Numbered from the stretch's first letter, positions 16,448 to 27,996 are shown. The stretch is 64,000 nt of DNA from Oscillospiraceae bacterium (GCA_015066105.1 SVOY01000001.1:394127-458126), one strand, 5' to 3'. Notes: generated from the letters alone by a model not told the origin. Translations and numbers: made by a program.

Positions 16448-16476
16448 TTGACAAAATGAATTTTTAAGTGTAAAAT
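16448..16476 (+). promoter_or_regulatory. Strong promoter of the 48-residue small gene
   Basis: Consensus TTGACA (16448-16453) and TAAAAT (16471-16476) are separated by 17 bases. Confidence 0.8.
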
Positions 16477-16529
16477 ATAACCGACGCAAAATACTGCAGA
16501 AAATTTTTTGATTTATCGGAGGTATAACT

Positions 16530-16676
16530 ATGGCAGACTTACGCGCAGATATCGCTGAATTCATCAAGAGCGTAGCAAAGGCAATTCTCGGCTTCTTCAA
16601 CGGCACTGATTCAGAGCTTACCGAAGAGCAGCTTGCAGGCATTGAGAACTTTGTAAACCTTATTTTCTCACTGTAA
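16530..16676 (+). CDS. 48-residue amphipathic small protein
   Basis: A short gene with every expected signal: a near-consensus promoter, CGGAGG before the ATG, 49 codons to TAA, and a strong terminator 20 bases later. The peptide has two predicted amphipathic helices, around DIAEFIKSVAKAILGFF and QLAGIENFVNLIFSL, joined by an acidic linker (TDSELTEE). It has no Cys and no signal peptide. I do not recognise it. The monocistronic, strongly expressed design fits a membrane-active or regulatory small protein. It directly follows the sigma/anti-sigma/secreted-protein operon and could be one of its outputs, although its promoter looks vegetative. Confidence 0.65.
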   Translation: MADLRADIAEFIKSVAKAILGFFNGTDSELTEEQLAGIENFVNLIFSL

Positions 16677-16696
16677 TTTAAAGCGAAAACCCGTAA

Positions 16697-16725
16697 CACC
16701 GTCGGCAGAGCCGGCGGTGTTTTTT
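16697..16725 (+). terminator. Terminator of the small gene
   Basis: CACCGTCGGC/GCCGGCGGTG (one G-T pair) with a 3-base loop, followed by TTTTTT. Confidence 0.88.
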
Positions 16726-16793
16726 GCAATATTTTAAACAATAAAGTGTATTTGTGTAACATAGACAGATGTTGCAATGTTTTTATCGGTTAA

Positions 16794-17093
16794 AGTGCAT
16801 ATATCCCCGCAGTTGAAGCTACCTGCTCGTCAGAGGGCTACACTGAAGGTAAGAAGTGTACTGTATGCGGTAAGATTACCGTTGAGCCTCAGATAGTTTC
16901 CAAGCTTCCTCATACGGATGCTGATGAAGACGGAGTTTGCGACGTTTGCGGTCAGACTGACCTTTATGCAGGCTGCGGCTGTCTGTGCCACAACAACAAC
17001 TGGTTCTGGCATATTGTTTACCTTATTATCCGCATAATCTGGAAGGTATTCAAAATCCATCCCGTATGTGCTTGCGGAAGAGTGCATTATTAA
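16794..17093 (+). pseudogene. C-terminal remnant of a Cys-motif surface protein
   Basis: The frame from the stop at 16791 to TAA 17091-17093 has no start codon but strong coding character. It reads AVEATCSSEGYTEGKKCTVCG, then LPHTDADEDGVCDVCGQTD. This is the C-x2-C repeat found near the C-terminus of large clostridial surface and cell-wall proteins. A short Cys-rich, Trp-rich tail with a hydrophobic patch follows (NWFWHIVYLIIRIIWKVF). The rest of the gene is missing, so this is a 5'-deleted remnant. A use as the 3' end of a programmed rearrangement is possible but unsupported. Confidence 0.7.
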
Positions 17094-17128
17094 TTGAATA
17101 ATCATTTGGACATAGGCATATAAATGCT

Positions 17129-17164
17129 TCCCCCGATACCTCAGGGTGTCGGGGGAGAGCTTTT
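17129..17164 (+). terminator. Hairpin terminator
   Basis: TCCCCCGATACC (17129-17140) pairs with GGTGTCGGGGGA (17145-17156), with one wobble pair and a 4-base loop, followed by GAGCTTTT. It separates the remnant from the next gene. Confidence 0.75.
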
Positions 17165-17223
17165 ATAAACCAACGCTTGACTTGAAGTTTCCGTTAAGGT
17201 ATACTTTTTGTGGTGATGATAAA

Positions 17224-18009
17224 ATGTTTGAAATTGCAAAAAGAATAAACCTTTCGCCCTTATTGCTTGAAAAACTGGCACATATTGAAAAAACAAAAAT
17301 CCAAAGCCTTGCAGATAAGTGTCTGTCAGACGGCTTTTTCGTTTTAAAAAGGTGCAATGATATTATGCGCCTTGCCGTTATGCTTGAGCTTGCCGTAAGG
17401 GTAAAGCAAAGGTACGATGCGGTCGGGATAGACGAAAAAATCTATTATGACACAATGAGCGATATAAGGATATGGTGCGAGGAAAACGGTAACAGAGGGC
17501 TTAAAAACTACGGCTGGATTAAAAATCACGTGTCCTTTGAGCTTTTTCGGCTGGGCAGACTTCAGTTTCAGCTTTACGAATGTAAAAACAGAACCCTGCT
17601 TTATAATAAGCTGCCCTTTGCTTACGGAGAAAAGCTTGTTTATATCCACATTCCCGCCGGTGAGAGGCTTGACACTGAGCAGTGCAAAGCTTCCCTTGAA
17701 GCATCGAAAAAGTTCTTTTCGCAATTCTTTCCAGATTACAGCTACCGTTACTACTTTTGCGAAAGCTGGCTTCTTTTTGGAAATAACAGAGATTTTATGT
17801 CGAAGGACAGTAATATTGTAAGCTTTATGTCGCTTTTTGATATCTGCTACAGCGTTAAGGTTGATAAGCAGGCTATTGAGCGCATATTTAAAAAAAGATG
17901 CCTTTTCAAAAGGAATTATCCCGAAAATACCTCCTTACAGCTTGCGGCAAAAAAATATATGCAGGGCGGTAACCGTCTCGGAATCGGAATAGGTGTTATT
18001 GCCAAATAA
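17224..18009 (+). CDS. GNAT-like acyltransferase-domain protein
   Basis: A 261-residue protein. The N-terminal half is helical. The C-terminal half has LVYIHIPAGERLDTEQCKASLEASKKFF, then YRYYFCESWLLFGN and a block with SNIVSFMSLF, which matches the GNAT-like C-terminal domain of clostridial acyltransferase-domain proteins of unknown substrate. ATG 17224 is taken because upstream in-frame starts fall inside the preceding terminator hairpin; only a weak GTGGTGAT site precedes it. It is a monocistronic unit facing the permease gene, with a shared terminator between them. Function is not established for the family. Confidence 0.7.
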   Translation: MFEIAKRINLSPLLLEKLAHIEKTKIQSLADKCLSDGFFVLKRCNDIMRLAVMLELAVRVKQRYDAVGIDEKIYYDTMSDIRIWCEENGNRGLKNYGWIKNHVSFELFRLGRLQFQLYECKNRTLLYNKLPFAYGEKLVYIHIPAGERLDTEQCKASLEASKKFFSQFFPDYSYRYYFCESWLLFGNNRDFMSKDSNIVSFMSLFDICYSVKVDKQAIERIFKKRCLFKRNYPENTSLQLAAKKYMQGGNRLGIGIGVIAK

Positions 18010-18019
18010 AATATAATAA

Positions 18020-18096
18020 AACAGATATATCTGCCTCTGAAACGTCTCAGACCTGTGAGGTTCGCTTTCGGGGACTCGATATATCTGTTTTTCTTT
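18020..18096. terminator. Bidirectional terminator between convergent genes
   Basis: A 12-bp perfect stem AACAGATATATC (18020-18031) with GATATATCTGTT (18078-18089) has T-tracts on both outer sides. A second small stem-loop lies within the interior. Confidence 0.75.
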
Positions 18097-18115
18097 TAAA
18101 ATGTTTCGCTTTTGC

Positions 18116-19222
18116 TTATATGAGCAGTGAAACCGCCGTAAGAAGAACAAGGCCGATAATGTTCGTTACGGTGAAGAAGAGAAGAAACCTTGCAGCTTTG
18201 GCACCGTGACTTTTCATATAAAGCTTAAGGGTGATAAGGCTTGCAAGCGAAGCAATCGGTGTGCCCAGACCGCCGATATTTACACCGGCAAGCAGGTCTC
18301 TGATGTTTTCGGTAAAGCCCGAAAGAAGCACGGCGGCGGGAACGTTGCTGATTATCTGACTTGTTGCAATTGAAGTCATAAGCGTGCTTTTTTCAAGCAG
18401 TGCCTGCAAAAAGGTGCGCACAACATCAAGTCTGCTTAAGTTTTCCGAAATTATGAAAAAGCAGACAAAGGTTAAAAGCAGCATAAAATCAATTTCCTTG
18501 AAAAGTCTGCGGCTGATAAGCAGTAAAGCGCCGACGGTTATTGCGGTGGCAAGCTGATAGGGCATTACCCTTAAAACGGAAAGCACGGATAAAACGAAAA
18601 GGATAATAAAAGCAATCAGCTGTTTTCGGTCAGTGACACCTTCCTTTTCAATTTCGTTAATGCTCAGCTTTTTCGGGAGAAGAAAAAGCGACACGGCAGA
18701 AAGTGCGGCAAGGCTTACAGCCGTAAGCGGCAACGTTACGCCAAAAAATTCTCCGTAGCCGAGGCTGAAAGAGGAAAAGAGAAACAGATTCTGCGGATTG
18801 CCGACGGGAGTTGCCATACTGCCGAGATTGGCGGCAACGGTCTGCATAACGGTAACGGCTATAATCTGTGCCCTGCAGTCGGACTTTTCCAAAAGTGCGA
18901 TTGTAAAGGGTATAAATATAATAAGTGCAACATCGTTTGTGATAAGCATTGAGGTGAAAAAGGGGAGAAGCACAAGCACAAGGCCGAGTATTCTTCCGCT
19001 TTTAACACGGTTTAAAAGCTGATATGTAAGCGAGGAGAAAACACCAACGCTTTTTAAGCCTGCAACAACCGCCATAAGGCACAAAAGCAGACACAATACA
19101 CGAAAATCAATGTAGCTCAGATATTCCGCATCCAGCGGTACAAGCAGCATTGTAGCCGCGGCGCACAGAGCAGAAATTACAAGCACGGCTTCATTTTTTA
19201 AAAATACTTTGATTTTGCTCAC
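18116..19222 (-). CDS. SLC13/ArsB-type anion permease
   Basis: A 368-residue protein with about 10 membrane helices and no soluble domain. The conserved loop NLGSMATPVGNPQNLFLF (about residues 128-146) is the NPQN-type signature of the CitM/ArsB/NhaD (ion transporter) superfamily, and a second copy-like half is visible near residues 285-320 (SNVPAAVLLSGF). Substrate cannot be told; dicarboxylates, citrate, arsenite or Na+/H+ exchange are all known in the superfamily. The length is slightly short for the family. It starts at a GTG (19222) with GGGAGG 10 bases upstream and lies 28 bases downstream of the metallophosphatase gene on the same strand. Confidence 0.82.
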   Translation of the reverse strand: MSKIKVFLKNEAVLVISALCAAATMLLVPLDAEYLSYIDFRVLCLLLCLMAVVAGLKSVGVFSSLTYQLLNRVKSGRILGLVLVLLPFFTSMLITNDVALIIFIPFTIALLEKSDCRAQIIAVTVMQTVAANLGSMATPVGNPQNLFLFSSFSLGYGEFFGVTLPLTAVSLAALSAVSLFLLPKKLSINEIEKEGVTDRKQLIAFIILFVLSVLSVLRVMPYQLATAITVGALLLISRRLFKEIDFMLLLTFVCFFIISENLSRLDVVRTFLQALLEKSTLMTSIATSQIISNVPAAVLLSGFTENIRDLLAGVNIGGLGTPIASLASLITLKLYMKSHGAKAARFLLFFTVTNIIGLVLLTAVSLLI

Positions 19223-19250
19223 TTAAAAGTGTCCTCCCGTTTTTTATGCT

Positions 19251-20825
19251 TTACCAGGAAAATTCTTTGTCAACAGCTGTTTTCGCATTGTTGTCAACGG
19301 CCTTGATTTCAAAGCCGTCCTTGCTCAGTGTAAGCAGAGAAGCAATGTAATTTTCATTCTGCTTTCCGCCGTCAACGTAGCCGATGATATCGGGATATTT
19401 TTCAGCGGTTTCTTTTTCATAGCCCTCTTTTTCACCGAGAAAACGGCAGGTATGCTCATGGCCGGAGAGTAAAAGCCTTGTGTTAAGCCTGTCAAGCTCA
19501 GCCCAGCCTGCGGCTGAAAGCTCGGGCTCAACGTCGCTTATTTTCCAGGAGTGAGAGAGTGCAATAACCCTTTTGTTTTTCAGCTCAACATCCTTAAGCC
19601 ATTCAATCATATCGGCTCTGTAGGTGTTGTAGTCATTCATACCGCCGTATTCAACGTGTGAATCGTCCTTATCCTCTCCGCTGTCAAGCACAACAAATGA
19701 GTAGGGGCCGATATCGGCGGTGTAATAAAACTGCTCAATACCAAGTGCCGCAGGCAAATCCTTTGCATAAGCACCTCTTGTCTCATGGTTGCCTCTTACA
19801 TAAAGCACGGGTCTTGTACCCTCTGAAACTCTGCCACCGAACTGAACGGTGTTTGTAACAACCTGCTGTTCAAAATCAACACCGGGCGAAGCATCGCCCA
19901 AAAGAATGACACCGTCATAAGCACTGTTAAGGTTGTTGATTGCCGTATAAGCCGTGTCAAGCATTGTGTGCCAGTCGGAAATTACAAGCCAGGTCTGATT
20001 TTCAATGTCGTTATATGTGAAATTGTATTCGGCAGAGGTAACTGTTTTGCCCGTTCTGCTGCCGTAGCTGAATTCTTCAATAACTCTTGTTGAGCCTATC
20101 CTGTAGGAGTTGTTTCTAAGATGCTCGTAGGGTACGGCAACGCTGTGGATTTTGCTGTCACCGTTATTACGTCCGCCGGTGCTGTCATATACCTTGTATT
20201 CCTTGCCCTCGTATGTATATTCTGCCCAGGCTATGCCTTCGTCGCTTGTTGAAAAAACAATGCTGTATTCGTTTCCGTTGTCAATTACCATAGGCTCAGA
20301 TGTGATTTTATAGGCTGATAACGGATAAAATGCGTTTATGCCCGCAAGCATAACTGCAATAAGAGAAGCGGCGGCAACACATTTTTTCGCCTTGCAGGAA
20401 AGCTTTGTAAAGAAAAGGGCGAAAAAGGGAACTGCAAGAAGTAAAGCACCCTCGGCAAGGGTTTTTCTGAGGTGGAGGGCAAAAACCTCACCGCTTTCGC
20501 TGACGGCAAGACCGATTGCATAAATAAATGAAAAGATAATAAGAATTACGGAAATCGCAAAGGTAACCGCGTAAGCAGCCTTGTAGGCCTTGCCGCTGCA
20601 AAGGGGCTTATTGTCAAGCTTAAGCCTCAGACCTATACCGAGTAACAGTGAGCATAAGACCATAAGTCCCAGTAAAAGAACGGGAAAGGCGATAAAGCCG
20701 ACGGTTTTGCCGATGAAGACCCAGTTTGACCTTGATGCTCTGAACAAAACCGCACCGATTACCGTGAGTGCAAGCACTGCACAGTGGATAAGCCTTGAGC
20801 TGAAAAATTTTCCCTTTTTAGTCAT
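19251..20825 (-). CDS. Membrane-anchored calcineurin-like metallophosphoesterase
   Basis: A 524-residue protein. Five hydrophobic segments fill about residues 10-170. A small beta domain follows (residues about 180-270), then a metallophosphatase domain with VISDWHTM (first metal Asp/His), ILLGDASPG, YVRGNHETRG, LSHSW and SGHEHTC. These are the five metal-binding blocks in order, so the enzyme should be active and probably acts outside or at the membrane. The second of two close ATG codons (20825) is chosen because GAGGAG is only 1 base from the first. It shares a direction with the permease gene and may be co-transcribed with it. Confidence 0.85.
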   Translation of the reverse strand: MTKKGKFFSSRLIHCAVLALTVIGAVLFRASRSNWVFIGKTVGFIAFPVLLLGLMVLCSLLLGIGLRLKLDNKPLCSGKAYKAAYAVTFAISVILIIFSFIYAIGLAVSESGEVFALHLRKTLAEGALLLAVPFFALFFTKLSCKAKKCVAAASLIAVMLAGINAFYPLSAYKITSEPMVIDNGNEYSIVFSTSDEGIAWAEYTYEGKEYKVYDSTGGRNNGDSKIHSVAVPYEHLRNNSYRIGSTRVIEEFSYGSRTGKTVTSAEYNFTYNDIENQTWLVISDWHTMLDTAYTAINNLNSAYDGVILLGDASPGVDFEQQVVTNTVQFGGRVSEGTRPVLYVRGNHETRGAYAKDLPAALGIEQFYYTADIGPYSFVVLDSGEDKDDSHVEYGGMNDYNTYRADMIEWLKDVELKNKRVIALSHSWKISDVEPELSAAGWAELDRLNTRLLLSGHEHTCRFLGEKEGYEKETAEKYPDIIGYVDGGKQNENYIASLLTLSKDGFEIKAVDNNAKTAVDKEFSW

Positions 20826-20942
20826 ATTCATTCTCCTCGTTAATCTTGATAATTATAATATACAAAACATAAACTGCAATGTCAATTGTAAAATAAATAA
20901 AACGGGGATAAAGTAATTTAATTTATATTTCCTGACTTTGGT

Positions 20943-20974
20943 ATAAAAATATGCCTGTCCGATATCGGGCAGGC
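20943..20974 (-). terminator. Terminator of sigG
   Basis: GCCTGTCC-GATATC-GGGCAGGC inverted repeat (20953-20974). On the minus strand it is followed by ATATTTTTAT. Confidence 0.7.
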
Positions 20975-20982
20975 TATTTTGG

Positions 20983-21756
20983 TTACTTGTGGTGGCTTTT
21001 GATGCGGTCAAGCGCACCCTTTTCAAGGCGTGAAACCTGAGCCTGAGAGATGCCGATTTCCTTTGCAACCTCAGTCTGGGTCATACCCTGCATAAACCTT
21101 AAGGAAAGTATATTCTTTTCACGCTCGGGCAGCTCGCGAAGGGATTTTTTTAAAAGAATTTCGTCAATCCAGTTGATGTCACTGTTATTGTCGCCGACCT
21201 GGTCCATTACGTAAATTGTATCGCCGGCGTCATAATAAACGGGCTCATACAGTGAAACGGGCTCAATAATTGCCTCAAGGGCAAGCACAACGCTTTCTTT
21301 TTTCACACCCATTTCTTTTGCAATTTCCTCGGGTGTAGGCTCGCGCTGTGTTTCGTTTACTATCCGCTCCTTAATCTGCATTGCGCGGTATGCCGTGTCT
21401 CTTATTGAACGGCTGACCCTCACCGGATTGTAGTCTCTGAGATAACGGCGTATTTCTCCTATAATCATCGGCACCGCATAGGTGGAAAAGCGGACATTCT
21501 GACTTATATCAAAGTTGTCAATTGCTTTTATAAGGCCGATACAGCCCACCTGAAAAAGGTCGTCGCTGTTTTCGCCCCTTGATGAAAAACGCTGGATAAC
21601 CGACAGAACGAGCCTTAAATTGCCGTTTATCAGCTTTTCCCGTGCGGCCTTGTCGCCCTCGCGGGATTTTTTAAGAAGCTCTGTTTTTTCCTTTTCCTTC
21701 AGCAGCTTCAGCTTCGTTGTATCTATACCGCAAATTTCAACCTTGTTATAATACAA
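20983..21756 (-). CDS. sigG: Sporulation sigma factor SigG
   Basis: A 257-residue sigma factor for late forespore transcription. The N-terminal motif NKVEICGIDTTKLKLL is the SigG hallmark that binds anti-sigma SpoIIAB/Gin. Region 2 (NGNLRLVLSVIQRFSSRGE, DDLFQVGCIGLIKAIDNFD, FSTYAVPMIIGEIRRYLRD), region 3 and region 4 (LRELPEREKNILSLRFMQGMTQTEVAKEIGISQAQVSRLEK) are all present. I take the TTG at 21756 as the start because it places the NKVEICG motif as in other SigG proteins and a GGGGGT lies upstream; an ATG eight codons earlier is the alternative. It is a single gene here, without spoIIGA or sigE next to it. It is strong evidence that the organism forms endospores. Confidence 0.93.
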   Translation of the reverse strand: MYYNKVEICGIDTTKLKLLKEKEKTELLKKSREGDKAAREKLINGNLRLVLSVIQRFSSRGENSDDLFQVGCIGLIKAIDNFDISQNVRFSTYAVPMIIGEIRRYLRDYNPVRVSRSIRDTAYRAMQIKERIVNETQREPTPEEIAKEMGVKKESVVLALEAIIEPVSLYEPVYYDAGDTIYVMDQVGDNNSDINWIDEILLKKSLRELPEREKNILSLRFMQGMTQTEVAKEIGISQAQVSRLEKGALDRIKSHHK

Positions 21757-21819
21757 GATATAACCCCCACAAAAAATCATTGCTGTAAAAGTATTGGCAA
21801 TTAAGTTTGTTTTTAGTAA

Positions 21820-21848
21820 TTGAAATAACTGTAATTATATGGTATAAT
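21820..21848 (+). promoter_or_regulatory. Promoter of the beta-galactosidase gene
   Basis: TTGAAA (21820-21825) and TATAAT (21843-21848) with a 17-base spacer, 28 bases before the ATG. Confidence 0.8.
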
Positions 21849-21855
21849 TATTTAA

Positions 21856-24882
<3,027 letters not shown>

Positions 24883-24924
24883 ATTTGATATTTTGTACAA
24901 TAATTCAGCATAATATTCGTAAAA

Positions 24925-24961
24925 ATGACCAACCAAGTTTTGCTTGAACAAGGTTGGTCAT
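24925..24961. promoter_or_regulatory. Inverted repeat: terminator or operator before iolG
   Basis: ATGACCAACC (24925-24934) and GGTTGGTCAT (24952-24961) form a perfect 10-bp inverted repeat with a 17-base centre. The right arm lies between the -35 and -10 boxes of the iolG promoter, so it could be a repressor site; it could also end the lacZ transcript, but no T-tract follows. Confidence 0.55.
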
Positions 24962-24972
24962 TGTGTTATAAT
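24944..24972 (+). promoter_or_regulatory. Promoter of the iol genes
   Basis: TTGAAC (24944-24949) and TATAAT (24967-24972) with a 17-base spacer, overlapping the inverted repeat at 24925-24961. Confidence 0.7.
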
Positions 24973-25033
24973 GTGTAATGAATAGTGTGGCTTTTAATGC
25001 CGTGCGGTAATTTTAATTTTCGGAGGAATCCAT

Positions 25034-26047
25034 ATGAAACAGTTAAACATTGGTATTATCGGTGCAGGTCGTATCGGTAAGGTTCACATGCAGTCAATCA
25101 CTTACAATGTGCCCGGTGCAAGGGTGCTCGGTATCACTGACGTTTTCAAGGACGGCTTACAGGAGCTTGCTGATAAGTACGGCATTGAAAAGGTGTATGA
25201 GGATTACAGAGAAATGCTTGCAGATAAGGATATCGACGCCGTTCTCGTTTGCTCATCAACAGATACACACGCCGATATTTCAATCGAAGCCGCCCGGGCA
25301 GGCAAGCACGTTTTCTGCGAAAAGCCCGTTGACCTTACTCCCGAAAAGGTTAAGGCAGTTATCGAAGCTGTTGAAAAGGCAGGCGTTAAGCTTCAGGTAG
25401 GCTTCAACAGACGCTTTGACCATAACTTTGCTCACGTACGTTCACTTATCAATGACGGTAAGGTGGGTAACCTTGAGCTTATCAAAATTACTTCACGCGA
25501 CCCCGAGCCTCCCTCAGCCGAATATGCAGCAGTTTCCGGCGGTATGTTCCTTGATATGACAATTCACGATTTTGATATGGCACGCTTCCTTGCAGGCTGT
25601 GATGTTACAGAGGTTTATGTAAACGCTACCTGTCTTGTTGACCCTGCAATCGGTGAAGCAGGCGACGTTGATACTGCTATCATCAACCTCAAGTTTGAAA
25701 ACGGCGCTCTCGGTGTTATTGATAACAGCCGCCGCGCCGCATACGGCTATGACCAGAGAATTGAGGTTTTCGGCTCACTCGGTGCAGCTATGGCTGCAAA
25801 CGATACTCCCACCAATGTTACTGTTATGAACGCTGACGGTGTAACAACCGATAAGCCTCTCTATTTCTTCCTTGAAAGATATATGCAGTCCTTCCGTGAC
25901 GAAATGATTCAGTTTGTTGACGCAGTTCAGAACGACAAGCCCACACCCACAACAGGTCTTGACGGTCTTAACTCAATCCTTGTTGCCCTTGCCGCCAAAA
26001 AGTCAGTTGCAGAAGGCAGAGCAGTAAAGATTTCCGAAATCGGCTAA
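25034..26047 (+). CDS. iolG: myo-Inositol 2-dehydrogenase
   Basis: A 337-residue Gfo/Idh/MocA oxidoreductase that oxidises myo-inositol to 2-keto-myo-inositol with NAD+. The Rossmann motif GIIGAGRIG is at residues 7-15, the catalytic-Lys motif EKPVDL near residue 96, and the C-terminal domain has MFLDMTIHDFDMARFL with the usual Asp/His pair near 175-180. GGAGG precedes the ATG. The iolD and iolE genes follow, which supports inositol rather than another polyol as substrate. The length is normal. A small intrinsic terminator lies between iolG and iolD, so iolG may be made in excess. Confidence 0.9.
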   Translation: MKQLNIGIIGAGRIGKVHMQSITYNVPGARVLGITDVFKDGLQELADKYGIEKVYEDYREMLADKDIDAVLVCSSTDTHADISIEAARAGKHVFCEKPVDLTPEKVKAVIEAVEKAGVKLQVGFNRRFDHNFAHVRSLINDGKVGNLELIKITSRDPEPPSAEYAAVSGGMFLDMTIHDFDMARFLAGCDVTEVYVNATCLVDPAIGEAGDVDTAIINLKFENGALGVIDNSRRAAYGYDQRIEVFGSLGAAMAANDTPTNVTVMNADGVTTDKPLYFFLERYMQSFRDEMIQFVDAVQNDKPTPTTGLDGLNSILVALAAKKSVAEGRAVKISEIG

Positions 26048-26055
26048 TTAGAAAA

Positions 26056-26082
26056 CCGCAGGCATAACGTCTGCGGCTTTTT
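26056..26082 (+). terminator. Terminator/attenuator between iolG and iolD
   Basis: CCGCAG (26056-26061) and CTGCGG (26071-26076) with a 9-base loop, followed by CTTTTTC. It probably lets only part of the transcription pass into iolD. Confidence 0.65.
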
Positions 26083-26118
26083 CAGTGAGAATAAACTCAT
26101 CAGAAAGGATGATTTTTT

Positions 26119-27966
26119 ATGAAGCTTACAATGGCTCAGGCTCTTGTAAAATTTCTTGACAATCAGTATGTCTGCTTTGACGGCAAAGAGACAAAATTTG
26201 TAGACGGCATCTTCGGTATTTTCGGCCACGGATGTGTTGTAGGTGTAGGTCAGGCTCTTGAGCAGGGCGGTCACAGCCTTACATATTATCAGGGTCATAA
26301 TGAGCAGGGTATGGCTCACGCCGCCATTGCCTTTGCAAAGCAGATGAACAGAAGAAAGATTATTCCCTGCGTTTCATCTATAGGCCCCGGTGCCCTCAAT
26401 ATGGTTACTGCCTGCGGCACTGCTACAGCTAACCGTATCCCCTTGCTTGTTCTTCCCGGCGATACCTTTGCCTGCCGTCAGCCCGACCCCGTGCTGCAGC
26501 AGATTGAGCAGTTTGACAGCTGTGCAATTACCGCAAACGATGCCTTCAAGGCCGTGTGCAAGTATTGGGACAGAATCAACCGTCCCGAGCAGCTCATGAC
26601 TGCCTGCATCAATGCAATGCGCGTGCTTACAGACCCCGCCGACACAGGTGCGGTTTGCATTGCAATGCCCCAGGATGTTGAGGCTGAGGCCTTTGATTAT
26701 CCCGATTATTTCCTTGAAAAGAGAGTATGGTATATAGACAGACGCGTACCCTCTGAAAGAGAGATTGACGCCGCCTGCGAGCTTATCGCAGGTGCAAAGA
26801 ATCCTATGATTATTGTTGGTGGCGGTGTTACTTATTCAAACAGCTACGAAGCAGTTCTCGCCATGGCTGAAAAGTACAACATTCCCATCGGCGAAACCCA
26901 GGCCGGTAAGGGTCAGGTTCCCTTTGAGCATCCGCTCAATATGGGCGGCTGCGGTGTAACGGGCGGTCCTGCCGCTAACGCTGTTGCCAAAAAGGCAGAC
27001 CTTGTTATTGCCGTTGGTACAAGACTTACCGACTTTACAACCTGCTCAAAGTGGGGCTTCCATAACCCCGATGTAAAGATGCTTTCAATCAATGTGTGCT
27101 CCTTTGACGCATTCAAGATGGATTCAACCGCAGTTGTTGCCGATGCAAAGGCCGCCTGCGATGCAATCACCGCAAAGCTTGACGGCTACAAATCAGCCTG
27201 GGGCAGTGAGCTTGCCGATATCAAGGCCGATTACGTTGCCGAGATTGAACGCTGTCATACAGAAAAGCTTGACGGCGTGCTTTCACAGAAGAGAGCACTC
27301 GGCATTATCAATGAGGTTGTAGCTGACGATTCAATCGTTCTCGGCTCCTCGGGCTCACTTCCCGGTTGCCTTCAGAGAATATGGAAGTCTAAGGCTCCTT
27401 ATACCTATCACCTTGAATACGGCTTCTCCTGTATGGGCTATGAAATCTGCGGTGCTCTCGGTGCAAAAATGGCCTGCCCCGAAAGAGAGGTTTACTCAAT
27501 GGTGGGCGACGGCAGCTTCCTTATGCTTCACAGTGAGCTTTACACGGCCGTTCAGGAAAACAAAAAGGTCAACATTATGCTTTTTGACAACAGTGGCTGG
27601 GGATGCATTGAAAATCTTCAGAACAACCAGGGCACAGACACCTTCGGCACACGCTTTACAAGAAGAAACGATGAAAGCGGACTTCTTGACGGCGAGGTTA
27701 TTATGACGGATTATGCAAAAATTGCCGAGGGCTACGGCTGTAAGGCTTACAGCATTTATACCGAAGAGGAGCTTTACGCCGCACTTGAGGACAGCAAAAA
27801 GCAGACAGTGCCCACCTTCTTTGACATCAAGGTAGGTCACAAGTCAATGACTGACGGCTACGATTCCTGGTGGAGAGTAGGCGTTGCAGAGGTATCAGAA
27901 AGTGCAACTGTGCAGGCCTGCTACGAGGATATGAAGGCCAACATTGAAAAGGCACGACTTTATTAA
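26119..27966 (+). CDS. iolD: 3D-(3,5/4)-trihydroxycyclohexane-1,2-dione hydrolase
   Basis: A 615-residue thiamine-diphosphate enzyme that opens the ring of the diketone intermediate in inositol breakdown. The N-terminal pyrimidine-binding domain has QGHNEQGMAHAAIAFAKQ with the ThDP-activating Glu (about residue 60), followed by SSIGPGALNMVTACGTA. The central domain (about 215-360) and the pyrophosphate-binding domain with VGDGSFLM and NSGWGCI (about 460-495) are complete. The length matches IolD. AAAGGA lies 10 bases before the ATG. It is the second gene of the iol group; iolB, iolC, iolA and iolJ are not in the window. Confidence 0.92.
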   Translation: MKLTMAQALVKFLDNQYVCFDGKETKFVDGIFGIFGHGCVVGVGQALEQGGHSLTYYQGHNEQGMAHAAIAFAKQMNRRKIIPCVSSIGPGALNMVTACGTATANRIPLLVLPGDTFACRQPDPVLQQIEQFDSCAITANDAFKAVCKYWDRINRPEQLMTACINAMRVLTDPADTGAVCIAMPQDVEAEAFDYPDYFLEKRVWYIDRRVPSEREIDAACELIAGAKNPMIIVGGGVTYSNSYEAVLAMAEKYNIPIGETQAGKGQVPFEHPLNMGGCGVTGGPAANAVAKKADLVIAVGTRLTDFTTCSKWGFHNPDVKMLSINVCSFDAFKMDSTAVVADAKAACDAITAKLDGYKSAWGSELADIKADYVAEIERCHTEKLDGVLSQKRALGIINEVVADDSIVLGSSGSLPGCLQRIWKSKAPYTYHLEYGFSCMGYEICGALGAKMACPEREVYSMVGDGSFLMLHSELYTAVQENKKVNIMLFDNSGWGCIENLQNNQGTDTFGTRFTRRNDESGLLDGEVIMTDYAKIAEGYGCKAYSIYTEEELYAALEDSKKQTVPTFFDIKVGHKSMTDGYDSWWRVGVAEVSESATVQACYEDMKANIEKARLY

Positions 27967-27996
27967 GAAAATAACAAGGATAAAGGAGTAATAATT

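Noticed and set aside
16830..17105. Minus-strand frame opposite the Cys-repeat remnant
   Set aside because: The plus strand shows the recognisable C-x2-C repeat; the minus frame is its shadow.
20590..20916. A + strand frame over the metallophosphatase start
   Set aside because: Antisense to a gene with complete metal-binding motifs, and lacking a ribosome binding site.
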